Below, piece after piece: positions 43,841 to 55,749 of a stretch of 64,000 nt of DNA. The first letter of the stretch is position 1; every line of letters begins with the position of its first letter. The translations under genes were made by a program, and so were the position numbers. Source of the DNA: Anthonomus grandis grandis (taxonomy: Eukaryota; Arthropoda; Insecta; Coleoptera; Curculionidae); the NCBI RefSeq assembly GCF_022605725.1, contig NC_065551.1:27218001-27282000 (forward strand), read 5' to 3'. The notes under the pieces were generated by a model. The model did no database searches. It saw only the letters and a program-made list of their open reading frames with translations, and was not told where the DNA came from.

Positions 43841-43870
43841 CTGATGAAAGTTATATTGAATGATCGAAAC
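43841..43870 (+). other. CTGATGA...CGAAAC motif (weak hammerhead-like)
   Basis: CTGATGA (43841-43847) and CGAAAC (43865-43870) occur in hammerhead order, but the 17 bases between do not form a convincing stem II. Similar pairs occur at the ends of Penelope-like elements; chance is quite possible. Confidence 0.15.
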
Positions 43871-44559
43871 ATTACTAATAAAATAAGATCTGCAATTTAA
43901 GAAAAAATCGTTTCAATTTTTCGTTTAAATTAATTAATGTCGAATATTTAAATCTTTTTTAGGAAAGTATTTGCTGAATATTGGGATCAAATTCCATTCA
44001 TATATGGTACATCTCTCCAAGTAATAGTTAAAATAATTTCAAGAATAATTCACTCAAAATTATCACTCAAAGATTTATGGTAAAAATATTTTTTGTTTGT
44101 TTCTTCAATACTGTTATAGTATTATAAAGAATTTTTAAATTTATTAAAATTATTGAACAGTAGAGTACAATGATGACCATCCTAAATAATCGAATAACTT
44201 TATGCCATCTCAACAAATTATATTGCATCAAAACAAACGTTCTTAATAATTTAAGCCAGTTTTTGCATTCCATATACTAAACCTTGTCCTTTTAAAGTTG
44301 TCTCAAATTTGTTTTATAAGAAAAAAGGCCACCCTCTCAGAAGACATAAAATACAAAACAGAGAACTAACAAAGGGTCTTTCGCTACATAACTTCTCGCC
44401 ATTTCATTCTGCTGCAAGCAAGAAAAAAGGCGATAAGAGCCGAAAGGAGAGAAAAGTAAATAGAGTGAGATATACAGAGAAAAAAAGGAAAACACACCGA
44501 GTGGTGACGATCCCGATTTCATATACTCTTCGTCCGCTCTTTTATTCATGAGAATTTAT
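43871..44559. other. Gene-free, purine-rich patch at right
   Basis: 43871-44300 is AT-rich with nothing recognised. 44309-44560 is strongly purine-rich on the plus strand, open in both orientations and of low complexity (AAG/GAA-rich), so the frames there are not taken as genes. Confidence 0.4.
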
Positions 44560-45200
44560 ATATCGACAAAATAGATAGTGCCGTATATTCGTCGGGAACA
44601 CGAGCGAGAAGTACTAAATAAACCGATCCCATTGTGTCTGAGGAAATATGGTTACGTTTCAGTTGGAAAAGAGAAAAGAGATAGTAAGAGAGCGAGAAGT
44701 TTAAAAGGAGTGTTTATCCTTTCAATTTAACCGCAGAAAACCTGCACCTATTTATTTTAAATCAGATCCGGGTTTCGTATCCATTAAAGTTATGCACATT
44801 AAATTTCAAATTAGTTCAACCAATTTAATTACGAAGTTCCGGACGAATACACACAAATGCAATAAATATTCTACAGTTGAACTAACTTAAACAACAACCA
44901 CGTACACAGACATCATTTAACCTTCAGGTAATAAACCTATTCGATGTGAAATTGTTTATTAGTGAATTACTACGACAGGCTAGATAATTATCTCCCACCT
45001 AATGGAGGCCTGGCAGTAATGGTGGACGCTTGAATAATTGCTTGTTCGGAGTCAAATTTAGGGTAATGTTTATGCCGGAATTAGCCGACATCCTGGGCCT
45101 GTTAATATTTTAGTGAGCTGGAGGCTTTCGAATATACGGTCTCGGTTAATAAGTGAGTTTTGGATACGAGGGTTAGATAAGTTTTGGGGAAGATTTGCTT
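44560..45200. promoter_or_regulatory. Candidate regulatory island
   Basis: Balanced composition with GAGAG words (AAGAGAGCGAGAAG), CpG words (GTATATTCGTCGGGAACACG, TACGGTCTCGGTTAATAAG) and homeodomain-type words (GTGAATTAC, TTGAATAATTGC). No coding frame and no repeat copy seen. Confidence 0.22.
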
Positions 45201-45469
45201 ACTGACCGATTAATAGGTAAGCAATTTGAATTATGGAATAGCGAGAAGAGAATTAATGGGCTTGATGTAGCTTTTAGACTGGAAGGTACGTAATGTCAAC
45301 GAACAAGTATATAGAATCAATAAATACCAACATTGATTTGAGACATATAACGAGAAACATTAATACAACAACCAGTTAGACATAAACAAGCTTATGTTCA
45401 TTGGATATTAATGTAATGTAGGATTACTATCTATCAATGCATTTTGTATGTCAAATCGACAGTCATTGA
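45201..45469. other. Spacer
   Basis: Nothing recognised. Confidence 0.4.
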
Positions 45470-46110
45470 GCATATATGGATCTATTGTCTAGCCTAGGAG
45501 ATCTGGTGTTTCTACTTTATCAATATAGGCAAGCAGTTTCCAAAACATATAAATATTGAAAGATTAGGACTTTTTCGCGAACAAATAATGGGCGAGATGA
45601 TATGTAAAGTCCTCAAAAAGCGATTCGTTGTATAGCGAAGATGCAACTCACATAAAGCACAATCAAATAACCCAAAGACCCTAATAACCAAACCGCTCTT
45701 GTATGGTTGTTTGTTGTGGGAAGTTTTGCTAGATACCTACTATGAAGATATTTTGATAAACTTTAATTTAAGCAGAGCCTGTTGACACTTCCATCAGATT
45801 ATACTTAAACTAAATGATCTTAGTTTTGCTACGATTTAACATCAAGAGATAAGAGTCACGCCATTAAAGATAATCCAATATAGACTGACGATTTGGAAGA
45901 GGATCCAGATTGTGCTGGTGGTATCATCAGCAAAGATAGGAAAGTATTCACTAATACAAAAATTATTCATATCCTTCGAAACAGACATCATGGATCCAAA
46001 ACCGAGTTCTGAGGGACTCTAATCCATTACACGATTACCTCTCTATTTGCGAGGAATAACTCTGCTGAGAAAAATTTCCTTTAAAAATCTTCTCTTTTGC
46101 AATTTTTTTT
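45470..46110 (-). pseudogene. Non-LTR retrotransposon RT fragment
   Basis: Minus strand, 5' to 3': FLKEIFLSRVIPRK (~46090), MSVSKDMNNFCISEYFPIFADD (FADD box, codons at 45914-45935), LNRSKTKII (~45830), LFKDFTYHLAHYLFAKKS-type and LIFQYLYVLETACLY (~45570-45520). The normal VPQGSVLGP block is blurred to NSVLDP, and the region between the palm and the C-terminal domain is shortened. Many stops and frameshifts, so it is dead. The order and spacing fit Jockey/CR1-like elements. Confidence 0.7.
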
Positions 46111-47329
46111 TTCAACAAATCTATCAATTTTTTTAGCCTATACATCTAAAAAATCTAGATAGGTGTTCAGTAATTTTAGTTGCATGTTAAAAAAAAAGTT
46201 TCTTGATTAATCTTTTTAACTCTAACTTAAATTGTTTTTTAAAAGTTGCTGAAATATGTATCCAACTATTTTAATAATTGAATAATCGAGTGCTAGAAGA
46301 GATCACAAATTCGTCTTGGTCAATGATCTATTGTCTATGTCTATGGTCTATGGTCAATGATCCACTCTCATTAATATTGCAATAAAATTCCTGCAGAAGA
46401 ATATAAATTGCATCAACTTTACTAAATTTTCTCTGGAAAGCAATTTGACTTCTGCTATGTAAGAATTTAATTTTTGATCATGTTGGTAGTACCGATATTG
46501 ATATAAAATTGAACTGGACGTTCCTTCTTTATGAATAGATTCTACTTTTGAAAATAAAAGGAGATCAAAGAGCAATAAATTTAATCCTTTTTTTCCATGA
46601 GTTCTTGTTTGCATGCAGCAAGGCCTTCATTAGGTAAGTTCAGGAAAATATTTGTCTTTTCCTGTATTATTTCTGATCTATAATCAATATCAGTAGGTGT
46701 ATGAAAAAAAGAGTTCGGAGTGTTGCTATTAGCGCTATCAATCAAATCGTTTAACGTTCTCAGAAGATGTCATGGGGGTTAAGTTGGGGGTCATGAGGGT
46801 TAAGGCTTGATTAGTATGACTTGTTGCAAAATTACATTTGTTCGTGAATTATTCGGGAGTTTATAGACTATGGCATCCTGTGCAAGGATATTCCGAAATC
46901 CGGGGAAAATAAGACTATACTGTTAATTTGTTTTTTTTTAAATTTAATGTTGATAGAAAATTCAGCATTAAAAAAATCACTTTTTTCTCAATAACTTCAA
47001 TCACTATTATTTTTTTTTTAATTTTGATCACGGCATAACTCAGATACGCACGTTAACACTTTTTGTTAGGTATTGTTATTGTCGTTGAAATACGTAAAAA
47101 TATTGAGGAAGACAATTGCGCATGGAAACTCCAATTGCAGGAGCAAAATTGCCTAATAAAGTACAAGGATTTATGGTCAAAATGACCCAATTTTTTTTAA
47201 CGAAGCAAGTTTAAAAAGCTTGTCCATTTTTGAATAAAATTCTCTTCACGTTAACACTTTATTGGGAGAAAAACGAACTTTGCATGATGTAAGTCAAGTT
47301 TTATCACGCCTTCAGGTCACGTCAACAAA
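46111..47329. other. Gene-free; possible 5' RT decay
   Basis: The minus-strand frame 46354-46614 could be a decayed upstream part of the same retroelement, but shows no motif. CTATGTCTATGGTCTATGGTC near 46333 is a short tandem repeat. Confidence 0.35.
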
Positions 47330-47660
47330 TTTCCAATTCTACACCATAATTACCACTAAATAAATCTGTTGATAAAATCGGTGCCGATTACGGTAACGTA
47401 AAATTAAATAACGATAACCACTGGCCGGGATAATTGCAACAAATACGAGCGCACCTTAAAATAAAAACCTCATTAACCCGAAATAATTCACTTTCCCCCT
47501 ATAAAAGTATGGCGTCAAAATTATAGCTTTACAAGAGATTTTATCGCTTTTTAAATAACCACTTTTCGTCTGGGTGTGTGGTGTAAGCGCTCGAAAGATT
47601 TTTATCAAGTTTAATTTACACATTTTATGGGCAACGCGGTTTTATATTTTGTGGTTTTAT
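47330..47660. promoter_or_regulatory. Candidate regulatory island
   Basis: Unique, balanced sequence with TTTTATCG twice (GAGATTTTATCGC, GTTTTATCGTG), TTTTATGGGC, and CCGATTACGGTAACGTAAAA near the left end. TTTTATNG words fit Abd-B/Caudal-class homeodomains. No coding frame. Confidence 0.25.
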
Positions 47661-50229
47661 CGTGATTTTACCAAGTAATTTAAGAATTAATAATAAGCCA
47701 TTAATGTAAGAGTTTATTATTATATTATTCATCCCTGCTTTTAGGAAGCGCCTGAAAGCCTTTTTTCTTGCTCTTATTACTTTCAGAAGTACTTTAGCTC
47801 TAATTTTAGTATTTATTATTTGATCTTCAATGTGGCTAATTTTCTTATATAACTGGACTAAGTAATGCTTCTAAATCTATTTTTCTAAATTACAGAAAAA
47901 CTTTCAATCCGTATAATTTTTGAATCAAAAGTGCATTCGACTTGTTTAGGTGTACCGGTTGTCGACATTTTTCTGGGGACCACTGATTTGGGATAATGAG
48001 GACCGGGCTCTTACGTGTATGCCAGATTTGCTCTGCTTTATAATTTCTATCAAAATTAGCTACCCTGTCATATGATAAAAAATACCCATTTTATACATAA
48101 TGCCTGGAATGAAATAAAAAGTATATTTGTAAGTCTGGAAAAAATTCTGTAACAAAAGATCTAAAAGCTGTAAAAGTTTACTTGAATTATTAGTTATAAA
48201 GCTTAGGAATCGGAAGGTCTTATCAGTGACCACACTAGCGTATTAAAAAATTCAAATACACTCTTAACTTTCCTTTATATTCTCGCTCGAATATAGACAA
48301 AACATATAGGAATAGAAACACCTAATTAAACTCCACCTCAAGAGCGGCAATCGTCGCGAAACTTCCAAACTACCCTTAGTAAAGTTCCTCAAAAGGGTTC
48401 TTTTCAATATTTGTAGCTTATTCGAGACTCCCCTATTGCCCTTAAGGGACATCATTATGGTTCATACAAACGACGCCTCTAACGAGAATGCCACCCATTA
48501 GCCAAAGTAGATGTCAAAGAAATAATCCTGAACGAGCTTTTAGGGGAGAACGCTAAACTGAACGGTTTCTTTTCAGTAATGTGGGGAAAACACAGTAAAG
48601 CTTTTTGGGTCTTTATTATGAGAACTTTTTTTGTGGGATTTATGTCTTAGTTATCTTGTTAGGGTTTTTGCCATTGGAGTTTTGTGGGTTTTATTATTTG
48701 AACGTAAGTTTAAGATGTTCGCTTCGTGTTATTTAAAGATTTTTAGCTTTTATCTTTTGGGACTTTTTTTGTTAAAAAGAACGGGAAAATAAAATAAGAA
48801 GGAATATATAAAATAAATGTAATCATATAACATATAAAAAGTACTAGATGTTTTTTTGCGATTTGTCGTTTAAGTAAATGGGTTTTTCTAAACTTTACTT
48901 TTCACTTAGTTAGAAAATTTTCTTTTTTAAACATTTTTACGTAAATTTGTACTTTATATATCTTTATGTATTTTTGAAAGTAATGATTGACACGTATTAA
49001 TAATAAAAATATTACCAGCAAAACCGGAACATACATCTCGGAAATATATATATTGTATCAATTTTTTAAAAAATCATGATATTTTTTTAAATAAAATTGT
49101 AATTAATATTAGAATATAACCACAAAAAAATACATAGACTTTTTGAAAATATTTTGTTCGGTCATTCCACCTACCATATTTAAACAGACTTATAACAAGT
49201 ATTATTTGATTTTTTTATTCTACAAGAAATAATCCGTTTTTTTGAATTTAAATCTGTCTTTGTGAAGACATCAAATTAAAAAAAATAATAAATGAAATAT
49301 AATTGATGCTTCCTAAGGATGAATTTAGATGCTTTCAGTGTTCGGATTTGCCAAGTTATAGAGATAATTTGGCACATTCTCAAACTGATCCTGAAATAAA
49401 TAGCATCTATCTTGGTTTGAGTTCGATTCATTTTTCGTGAATGAATTTCACGATACCTTTAATTCCTCCTCTTCATTTTTAGCTTCTTGTGCTTATTCTT
49501 CTGACTAATCATTGAACTTTGATTATTTAGAACTATGAATGAGAATTTGTGCTATTACCATTCTATACTATGGTTAAAAATATACAAACAGTTCAGGTGT
49601 TTCCTAAAAATAGATTTTAAATCGACTAGTGTGGCTACAAGAACCACTAGCAAGCACTTGAAGAAGCGAAATATTAAAATTTGTCAAAATCAATACTGGT
49701 TAAATCTGATGTGACAAAATTTTAAACAAACGATCGTGCAGTATTACATTCATCATTATCATAATATTCATTATCATTAGTGGTACCAGCACCTTGTTTT
49801 GTCTGATCGATAATTAAGCCTAAACGAGTTTTAAATTTATTTTTAAGTCTTTATTTTTGCTCTTTAGTGACATATGAACCCTAATGACCGAATCTAGGCA
49901 AGTATTGTTGATATTCCAAAATCTACGCATTATCCTTTCATTTCTCATTTCAAAAGATCATCTATTGAATTTATTTCAGTTAGCGAAGCTCCGAAAATAT
50001 AAAACTTTTTTTTATAGATGTTGTGGTTTGCCTTAAATAAATAAATATACACTTATTTTTACCAAATTAGTGAAATCACTACCTATTTTCCAAAATTAGC
50101 ACCATTTAAACATACATCAATATTTTGCACAATTTGCAAAGTCAAGTAATATTTAAAACTTTTGACAAGTTGTCATGCTTGTTATAATTATGACATTATA
50201 AATCATGCTCAAGTGAAATTGTTTTTTGG
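47661..50229. other. Gene-free stretch, 2.6 kb
   Basis: No recognisable gene. The minus-strand frame 48264-48455 is Leu/Ser/Arg-rich and unassigned. Confidence 0.4.
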
Positions 50230-50640
50230 ACTTTTTCAAGATTTAAAATTATCTATGGTTCGACGTACGCCGCCGACAGAAAGCTTTTGTCGCACCGCAA
50301 ATCTACCCTAATATAAAAATCCACACATCCGGCGCATCGTGTCGCATTAAATTATGCACACTTCATATGGCATCCAATTTAAGAGTCGCTTGACTCGTTC
50401 CCGTCGACAGTCATATAGTCATCCGCGAAAAACGAGCACTTTTCCTGAGGAGGGATCGTTTTTTTGTCTGCGAAACAATGGCACATGCATATTCGATGAG
50501 CGCCCCCGGATGTAATTTGGGTAAAATGCCGCTTAAGGTTTCTGGCTGGCTGACGGATTGCACCAATAAAGAGGATTTTCGTTTTATTTTACAAGGGCAT
50601 GTGTCGCTTGACAACTTTATTGTGCCTAGTTATTAAGTCG
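50230..50640. promoter_or_regulatory. Candidate regulatory or exon-like island
   Basis: CpG-rich unique sequence (GACGTACGCCGCCGAC, TTGTCGCACCGC, GGCGCATCGTGTCGC, GAGCGCCCCCGG) inside AT-rich DNA. The minus-strand frame 50411-50614 holds SSLLVQSVSQPETLSGILPK, which is protein-like, but no start, splice sites or family could be fixed. It could be a conserved element or part of an untranslated exon. Confidence 0.25.
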
Positions 50641-51439
50641 GCTTAGTTGCGATTAAAAATAGGGTCTGTATAGAATATGGTTTGTATAGAATATTTTTTT
50701 AATATACTAGATACACTACAATAAAATTAATAAATCAATTATAAATAGATTTCGAGGTGAAAATGGCATGGGACTGAAAAGCTAATATTGTCTGTCTAGA
50801 TAAGCACGTCTAAGGAAATGAAAATTTATAAAAAACGCAGTTGTGTCTTTTCTGAAAATGTGAAAAGTCTCGAATGAATCTTTACGATACATGGCATAAA
50901 ATAGAATAATTTCTTCAATATCATTATCAGTAAATTCTAATTAAAGACGTTTAGGCGAAGTAAGTTTATAACCAGGCAATTTTTTTAATTCATTTCAGAA
51001 CAATAGGCACGCTCGTTTAAAGTTTAATAAAGAATATTCCACCTTGAAGTTATAACCTGTAAAAAATATTGTATTTGTATTTTTCGAAATAAAATTTGTC
51101 ATAAATCCTGAAGCACTTATGTAAAACAGCTGACTAGAATTTTCGTCTTTGATGATATTAACACTGAGTTTTGATTGAGTAAGTCATTCTCTATTCTTGC
51201 TTTGGAAGCCGTAGTCTTAGGCCAGATAGTCGGTCATAAACCCTGGTCTACTAAAGGCTTGCGGTTATCTGCAAAGAACATCTGATTAATATCATACTTT
51301 AAAAATTCTCGGACAGCGTCTTCTTCCATGCTTATGTGACTCTTAGGCCTAGAATATTTTAATTTTGGTAGGGAGCGATGGTCTGTTGTGAACAAATTAA
51401 AAAATGAGGCTTCGTTATTGAATTACCTAACACAATTGT
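50641..51439. other. Gene-free spacer
   Basis: Nothing recognised. Confidence 0.4.
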
Positions 51440-52010
51440 TATTTGTTGTAAAAATCCCTTAACAATTGTTTTGTAAATGTTGCAAAAATACAAAAACTAG
51501 CGTCCCTCGGAGGTCTTATTTAGGACCTTTATTATTTATAATTATTTATGTAAATGAAATTAAATCTTATTTTGAGTTTTGTGGGTTTCTGAGGTTAGAT
51601 AACCTGAAGTGTTTATCTGTTGTGGATTCTTACCAGGTCTATAGTGATCTTGACAGGCTCGCTAGTTTCTGCCACAAGAATAGTTTATTTTTCAATATTA
51701 GAAACAATTTCTCTTACAGAAAATAGACACCTCATTAAATTTAATTCCACAATGAACAATTCCACTCTTCCAAAGTAGAATATATACGAGATCTGGATAT
51801 AACACAAAACTGGTTTTTGAAATGCACATATATGTTTTACTGCTTCTAGATTATTAGGTTATATTTTTAGAAAATGTGCTATTTTCAAATATTAACGCAA
51901 TTATTTTTCCGTATAATTCAATTGTTCTCGGTCGACTTTGGAAGCCTGATATTTAACGATTGGTTAGCGCTTATTATAATGCTTCTAAAATATTGTTGAC
52001 TATCTCTTTG
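51440..52010 (+). pseudogene. Non-LTR retrotransposon RT fragment
   Basis: Plus strand: SVPRRSYLGPLLF (family pattern GVPQGSHLGPLLF), VNEIKSYFEFCGF, then LRLDNLKCLSVVDS where FADDLK is expected, then YSDLDRLASFCHKNSLFFNI. After stops and frameshifts IIFPYNSIVLGRLWKPD (~51905) fits the region after the palm. The catalytic Asp pair is lost (DD to DN). The SxLGPLLF block is of the same type as the fragment at 14.8-15.9 kb, so both may come from one family. Confidence 0.78.
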
Positions 52011-52289
52011 AAAGTTCCTCAAATTATTTTAAAATGAAATGAAGCCTTTTTTATTCCATTTAGAAAAACACACAGAATTCCCCCATTGTGCAGAATAACA
52101 ATAACTGGAAACACTAATTTTACTCTCATTGTTCCCTTATTCTGTAATTTTTCTCGCTATTACTAAAATACATACATAATTTAAGTTTTTCTGCTAGGTT
52201 AGTTATAAGTTTCTCTTTTAAGCCTATAGTATTAGCAGAACTTCGCAGTAAAATAAATGACATTTTAAACCAAACATCTGGTATAGATG
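52011..52289. other. Spacer between two retroelements
   Basis: Probably decayed tail of the fragment to the left, followed by the insertion site of the Jockey-like element. CTTCGCAGTAAAATAAATGAC resembles retroelement coding sequence but is too short to assign. Confidence 0.35.
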
Positions 52290-52775
52290 GGCTCATCTGA
52301 CAAAGCCAAAATATACTTTATTTGCTAAGTTTACAAACTTGTGCTAAAAAATACAAGTATTTATTTGGTTATACAGGATACAGAACAAAAACAGAATACA
52401 GAATCAATTTTGATTGTATGTACATAGAAGCATATTTTATATAATCAAAGAAAAAACCAAAAAAGAAGAAAAGAAAAGGCGAGAACCAACATAAAACAAG
52501 AATAATAAAAAAAATAAATAAATAAAATAAATCTGATCAACAGATATATAATTAATTTTAAATATTAAAACGAGTCGTTAAAATACTCTTCAATGCTGTA
52601 GTAAGCTTTTGGTAAGATTAATTTCTTTAGTTCTCTCCTAAACTTTTTAAGGTCTGTAACAGTCCTAATCGAAAAAGGAACATGATTCAATATTTTACGA
52701 CTAATAAATATAAGACAGTTTCTCGTAAGTGAGGAGGTGGAGATTGGAAGAGATAAGTTGCCCACTTGACGAGTA

Positions 52776-54560
52776 TTATGACTGGTGCAGGATGACGGAC
52801 TTATGTATGAGTGTTGCAGTTTCCAATATAAAGAGTGAGAAAACTGTTAAAATTCTTTCAGCTACAAAAAGAGGTTTACAAGAGACTGTCAGACCAACAC
52901 CACACAGATAGCTTAATGCTTTTTTCTGAATAGTAAAAATTATGTTAAGGAGTCCCTTGGAGCACAAACCACAAAATGGCAACACATAACGGATATAAGA
53001 GTCTATTAAGGCGAAATAAACTGAACGAACAAACAACCCCCCCAACTCATGCCTGGCAACCCTGACTGCAAAACAACCAGAAGAAAGTTTAGCAGCGAGG
53101 CCCAAAACGTGGTTGTCAAACCTTAAACTCTCATCAATGAAGAGGCCGAGAAATCGACAATAATCCCTACCATGTAGTGGGCTCTGCTCATCAAACAAAA
53201 AACCCTCTACATTACACTTAAAGCCCAAAACAAAAGTCTTATCATCATTGAATACAAGCTGATTGCGGATGCACCACTCTTTAATTTTGTGAAGGTCCTC
53301 TACTGTGAGAGATCTGACTACTTTTTGATCTTTGTTATGCCACAGAATTGTAGTATCATCGGCAAACTGAACCACTAGTCCATGCAGTGATAGAGAGCTT
53401 AAGTCATTAACGTATAATAAAAATAGAATAGGACCCAACACTGACCCTTGAGGTACACCACATTTAAGATGTGCTATCCCTGACGAAAATCCAGATGCAA
53501 CCACCCTCTGGGTGCGGCCAGACAGGTATGACTTTAACCACCCCAAAGCCACTCCCCAAAATCCGTAAAAATCAAGCTTTGACAGCAGTATTCCATGATC
53601 CACGCAATCGAAAGCCTTGGACAGATCACAGAACATCGCTGCTGCAGCCTCCTTGGAGTTCATAGATAGATACACACTCTCCAAGGATCTGAAAATGGCA
53701 TCCTGTGTGCCCTTAGATGACTGAAATCCATACTGATTAGGGGACAGCACATTGTATTTGGTCAAAAAAGAGACAATTCTCTTTTTTGCAAGCCGCTCAA
53801 GAACCTTGGAGAGGGTAGACAAAATTGATATGGGACGGAAGTTAGAGGGTCGGTCCAAGCTACTACCCTTATGAAGAGGGATAATCATAGCTGCCTTTAA
53901 ACAGGATGGGAACTCGCTCTGAAGAAATGACTGATTGCTTGCCCAAACCAAAGCACCTAAAGCGCTTGCAGGCAGTGACAGCAGACGTGAAGAGATACCA
54001 TCGGAACCCGAAGACCTATGATTCTTCAAGCACTGAATCGTTTCAAGGACCTCGGTGGCATCTACAGGGTGGAAAAAGAATGATTGGTTGATAGCATTCC
54101 GATTAAGATACTGCAATGGATCGCCGTCACTGGGAACTGCTTCCAGTAACTTCTCAGCAATATTATAAAAATAGTCATTGAAATCATCGGGCCCCAAGTC
54201 CGATTCAACCAACCGCCGACGAGAAGACTGTCTACATTCGTTAATGATTAACCAACTTTCCTTCTGTCTGTTACCGGACGAATCTAAGCGCTCATTGTAA
54301 TACAGTTCCTTTTTGACTTTTATCAGATGCCTATAAATTTTCCGATAGTCCTGAAAATAAGACCTGATGAATTGATTGTCAATAGATTTGCGAAGTCTTG
54401 CTAAGCATCGCAAATTTTGGGCAGATGTTTTTAGTCCCGCGGTGATCCATAGTTTTCGTCTCTTGGATTTAAGTCTAACAAAGGGAAAGCAGATATTTAT
54501 TTTATCACGTAATGTATAATAAAAGGAAGAAAATGGTTGTGGAGCAGCCCGAATTGCATT
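52776..54560 (-). CDS. Reverse transcriptase of the Jockey/CR1-like element
   Basis: Open on the minus strand from just after a TAG (54563-54561) to a TAA near 52776; the first Met gives 545 aa. RT blocks, numbered from that Met: PSNFRPISILSTLSKVLERL (189-208), NQYGF (226-230), AMFCDLSKAFDCVDH (259-273; motif A, Asp 263), KCGVPQGSVLGPILF (317-331), VVQFADDTTILWH (347-359; FADD with both Asp), and then DYCRFLGLFIDESLRFDNH. The upstream KLWITAGLK linker is in frame. All catalytic residues are intact. A single-base shift near 52800 separates it from the last ~70 codons (52565-52765: TRQVGNLSLPISTS, ISRKILNHVPFSIR, EEYFNDSF). It copies the element's RNA into DNA at the nicked target. Confidence 0.93.
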   Translation of the reverse strand, partial: NAIRAAPQPFSSFYYTLRDKINICFPFVRLKSKRRKLWITAGLKTSAQNLRCLARLRKSIDNQFIRSYFQDYRKIYRHLIKVKKELYYNERLDSSGNRQKESWLIINECRQSSRRRLVESDLGPDDFNDYFYNIAEKLLEAVPSDGDPLQYLNRNAINQSFFFHPVDATEVLETIQCLKNHRSSGSDGISSRLLSLPASALGALVWASNQSFLQSEFPSCLKAAMIIPLHKGSSLDRPSNFRPISILSTLSKVLERLAKKRIVSFLTKYNVLSPNQYGFQSSKGTQDAIFRSLESVYLSMNSKEAAAAMFCDLSKAFDCVDHGILLSKLDFYGFWGVALGWLKSYLSGRTQRVVASGFSSGIAHLKCGVPQGSVLGPILFLLYVNDLSSLSLHGLVVQFADDTTILWHNKDQKVVRSLTVEDLHKIKEWCIRNQLVFNDDKTFVLGFKCNVEGFLFDEQSPLHGRDYCRFLGLFIDESLRFDNHVLGLAAKLSSGCFAVRVARHELGGLFVRSVYFALIDSYIRYVLPFCGLCSKGLLNIIFTIQKKALSYLCGVGLTVSCKPLFVAERILTVFSLFILETATLIHKSVILHQS

Positions 54561-54595
54561 CTAGTTCACAGACGAAATGGATTGGGAAAATAAAT

Positions 54596-55095
54596 TCAAA
54601 TTGTTCCCACTAAACAGTCTCCCAATGCGGCGCGGCGGCCAGATTTGTTTTTAAAGTCACCAGGGAATTGGACATACACCCCCTCGTGATCCGATATACC
54701 CACTGAGTACACTGAACAGGTAACACCGTCCAAACTACTGCAGAAATAATCAATAGTGGTCGATGAAGAGGACGAAATACGAGTGGGTGCATTAACATGC
54801 ATGGTGAGTGCAAATGATTTGAAGATTCCATCAAGAGAAATTCTTTGCGGTAAGGAAACCTCTGAATAATTAATATTAAAATCTCCAGCCAAGATAACAC
54901 GCGAGTGAATAGGGAGCTGGGACAGAAGACAATCTAACCTGTCAAGAAACACACTGATATCCCCAGAGGGCGGGAGGTATATACAAATAACGTACATATT
55001 AAACAATTTACAAAAACACACCGAACACTCAAAAACCCGTTCAACTGACAATATTCTCAAATCTACCAGAATACAGCTTAACCCGTCTTTCCAAT
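54596..55095 (-). pseudogene. Apurinic-type endonuclease domain, truncated
   Basis: C-terminal part of the exonuclease/endonuclease/phosphatase fold: VICIYLPPSGD, VILAGDFNINY (catalytic GDFN), NAPTRISSSSSTTIDYF and VGISDHEGVYVQF (catalytic SDH). The N-terminal catalytic residues (the N and the ETW block) are missing because the element is 5'-truncated. A shift near 54610 separates it from the RT frame. In a full element it would nick target DNA to prime reverse transcription. Confidence 0.92.
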
Positions 55096-55105
55096 AATAT
55101 AAATT

Positions 55106-55749
55106 AATAATTTATTTCAAAATGGAGCTTTGGCTATCTGTCGAAAATATTATTCCGCTATGTAAAGAAGATGTTCAAATTAACGTCCAATTGCACTCTC
55201 TCCCACGTTAACCAAGATCAAAATTTTCTGTTTAAATATAAAATACCTTTTTCCCATCAATTTGAATTCTTGAAGATCAAATGAATGCACTAACCATAAT
55301 GTTTTCCTTTTTAGTAAAATATACCCTTGTGTAAACAAGGATCACTCGACAGTAAACATTTTCTGCGATTTCCCGAAAGGCTTCGACTGTGTAAATTTTA
55401 ATATCTAAATTAACAAGTTGCAGTATACGGTTTCAGAGGAGTGCCTTTCGAATAGTTTAAGTTGATCTTAATAATGACCTCAAAGTTCAATTCTAGGCCC
55501 AGTTTATAAATGGCATTGCTAGCCTGATGATCATCGCTATAATTTTTTTTTTCTTAATTGTACATAAGTATATGCAGTATATAATTAGGCGTATTTATAT
55601 TTTATGCTTTTGTGTAATGTGTATTGTTTTTTTTTAATAAATTTAATTCCAAGTGTATATACTTCCTCAGCCGTAAGACATGGTGAAGGTGCTGTTATGG
55701 TATAAATAGCAGATATCAATAGATAGATATGATCAATTATGCTAAAATA
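55106..55749. other. Gene-free spacer
   Basis: The plus strand near 55370-55420 (ATTTCCCGAAAGGCTTCGAC) may be a decayed RT motif A (FCDFPKGFDC), but no other block supports it strongly. AT-rich otherwise. Confidence 0.35.

Larger units (their letters stand above)
52290..55105 (-). mobile_element. Jockey/CR1-like non-LTR retrotransposon, 5'-truncated
   Basis: The minus strand carries, 5' to 3', the C-terminal half of an AP endonuclease, a full reverse transcriptase, the C-terminal domain, and a ~270-bp 3' UTR with AATAAA near its end (the reverse of CTTTATTTGC, ~52317). The coding sequence begins abruptly near 55100 inside the endonuclease, the usual result of incomplete reverse transcription. 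It is the best-preserved retroelement here: its RT frame is open for ~595 codons. Target duplications were not identified. Confidence 0.88.

Noticed and set aside
43841..43870. Second hammerhead-like motif (CTGATGA...CGAAAC)
   Set aside because: No stable stem II between the two core strands; kept only as a very low confidence feature.
44309..44560. Open frames on both strands in a purine-rich patch
   Set aside because: Low-complexity sequence gives long frames on both strands; no protein-like features.
52729..54091. Plus-strand open frames across the retroelement
   Set aside because: Antisense shadows of the RT gene on the minus strand.
55370..55420. Possible RT motif A (CDFPKGFDC) on the plus strand
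   Set aside because: Isolated block without neighbouring RT motifs; too short to call.
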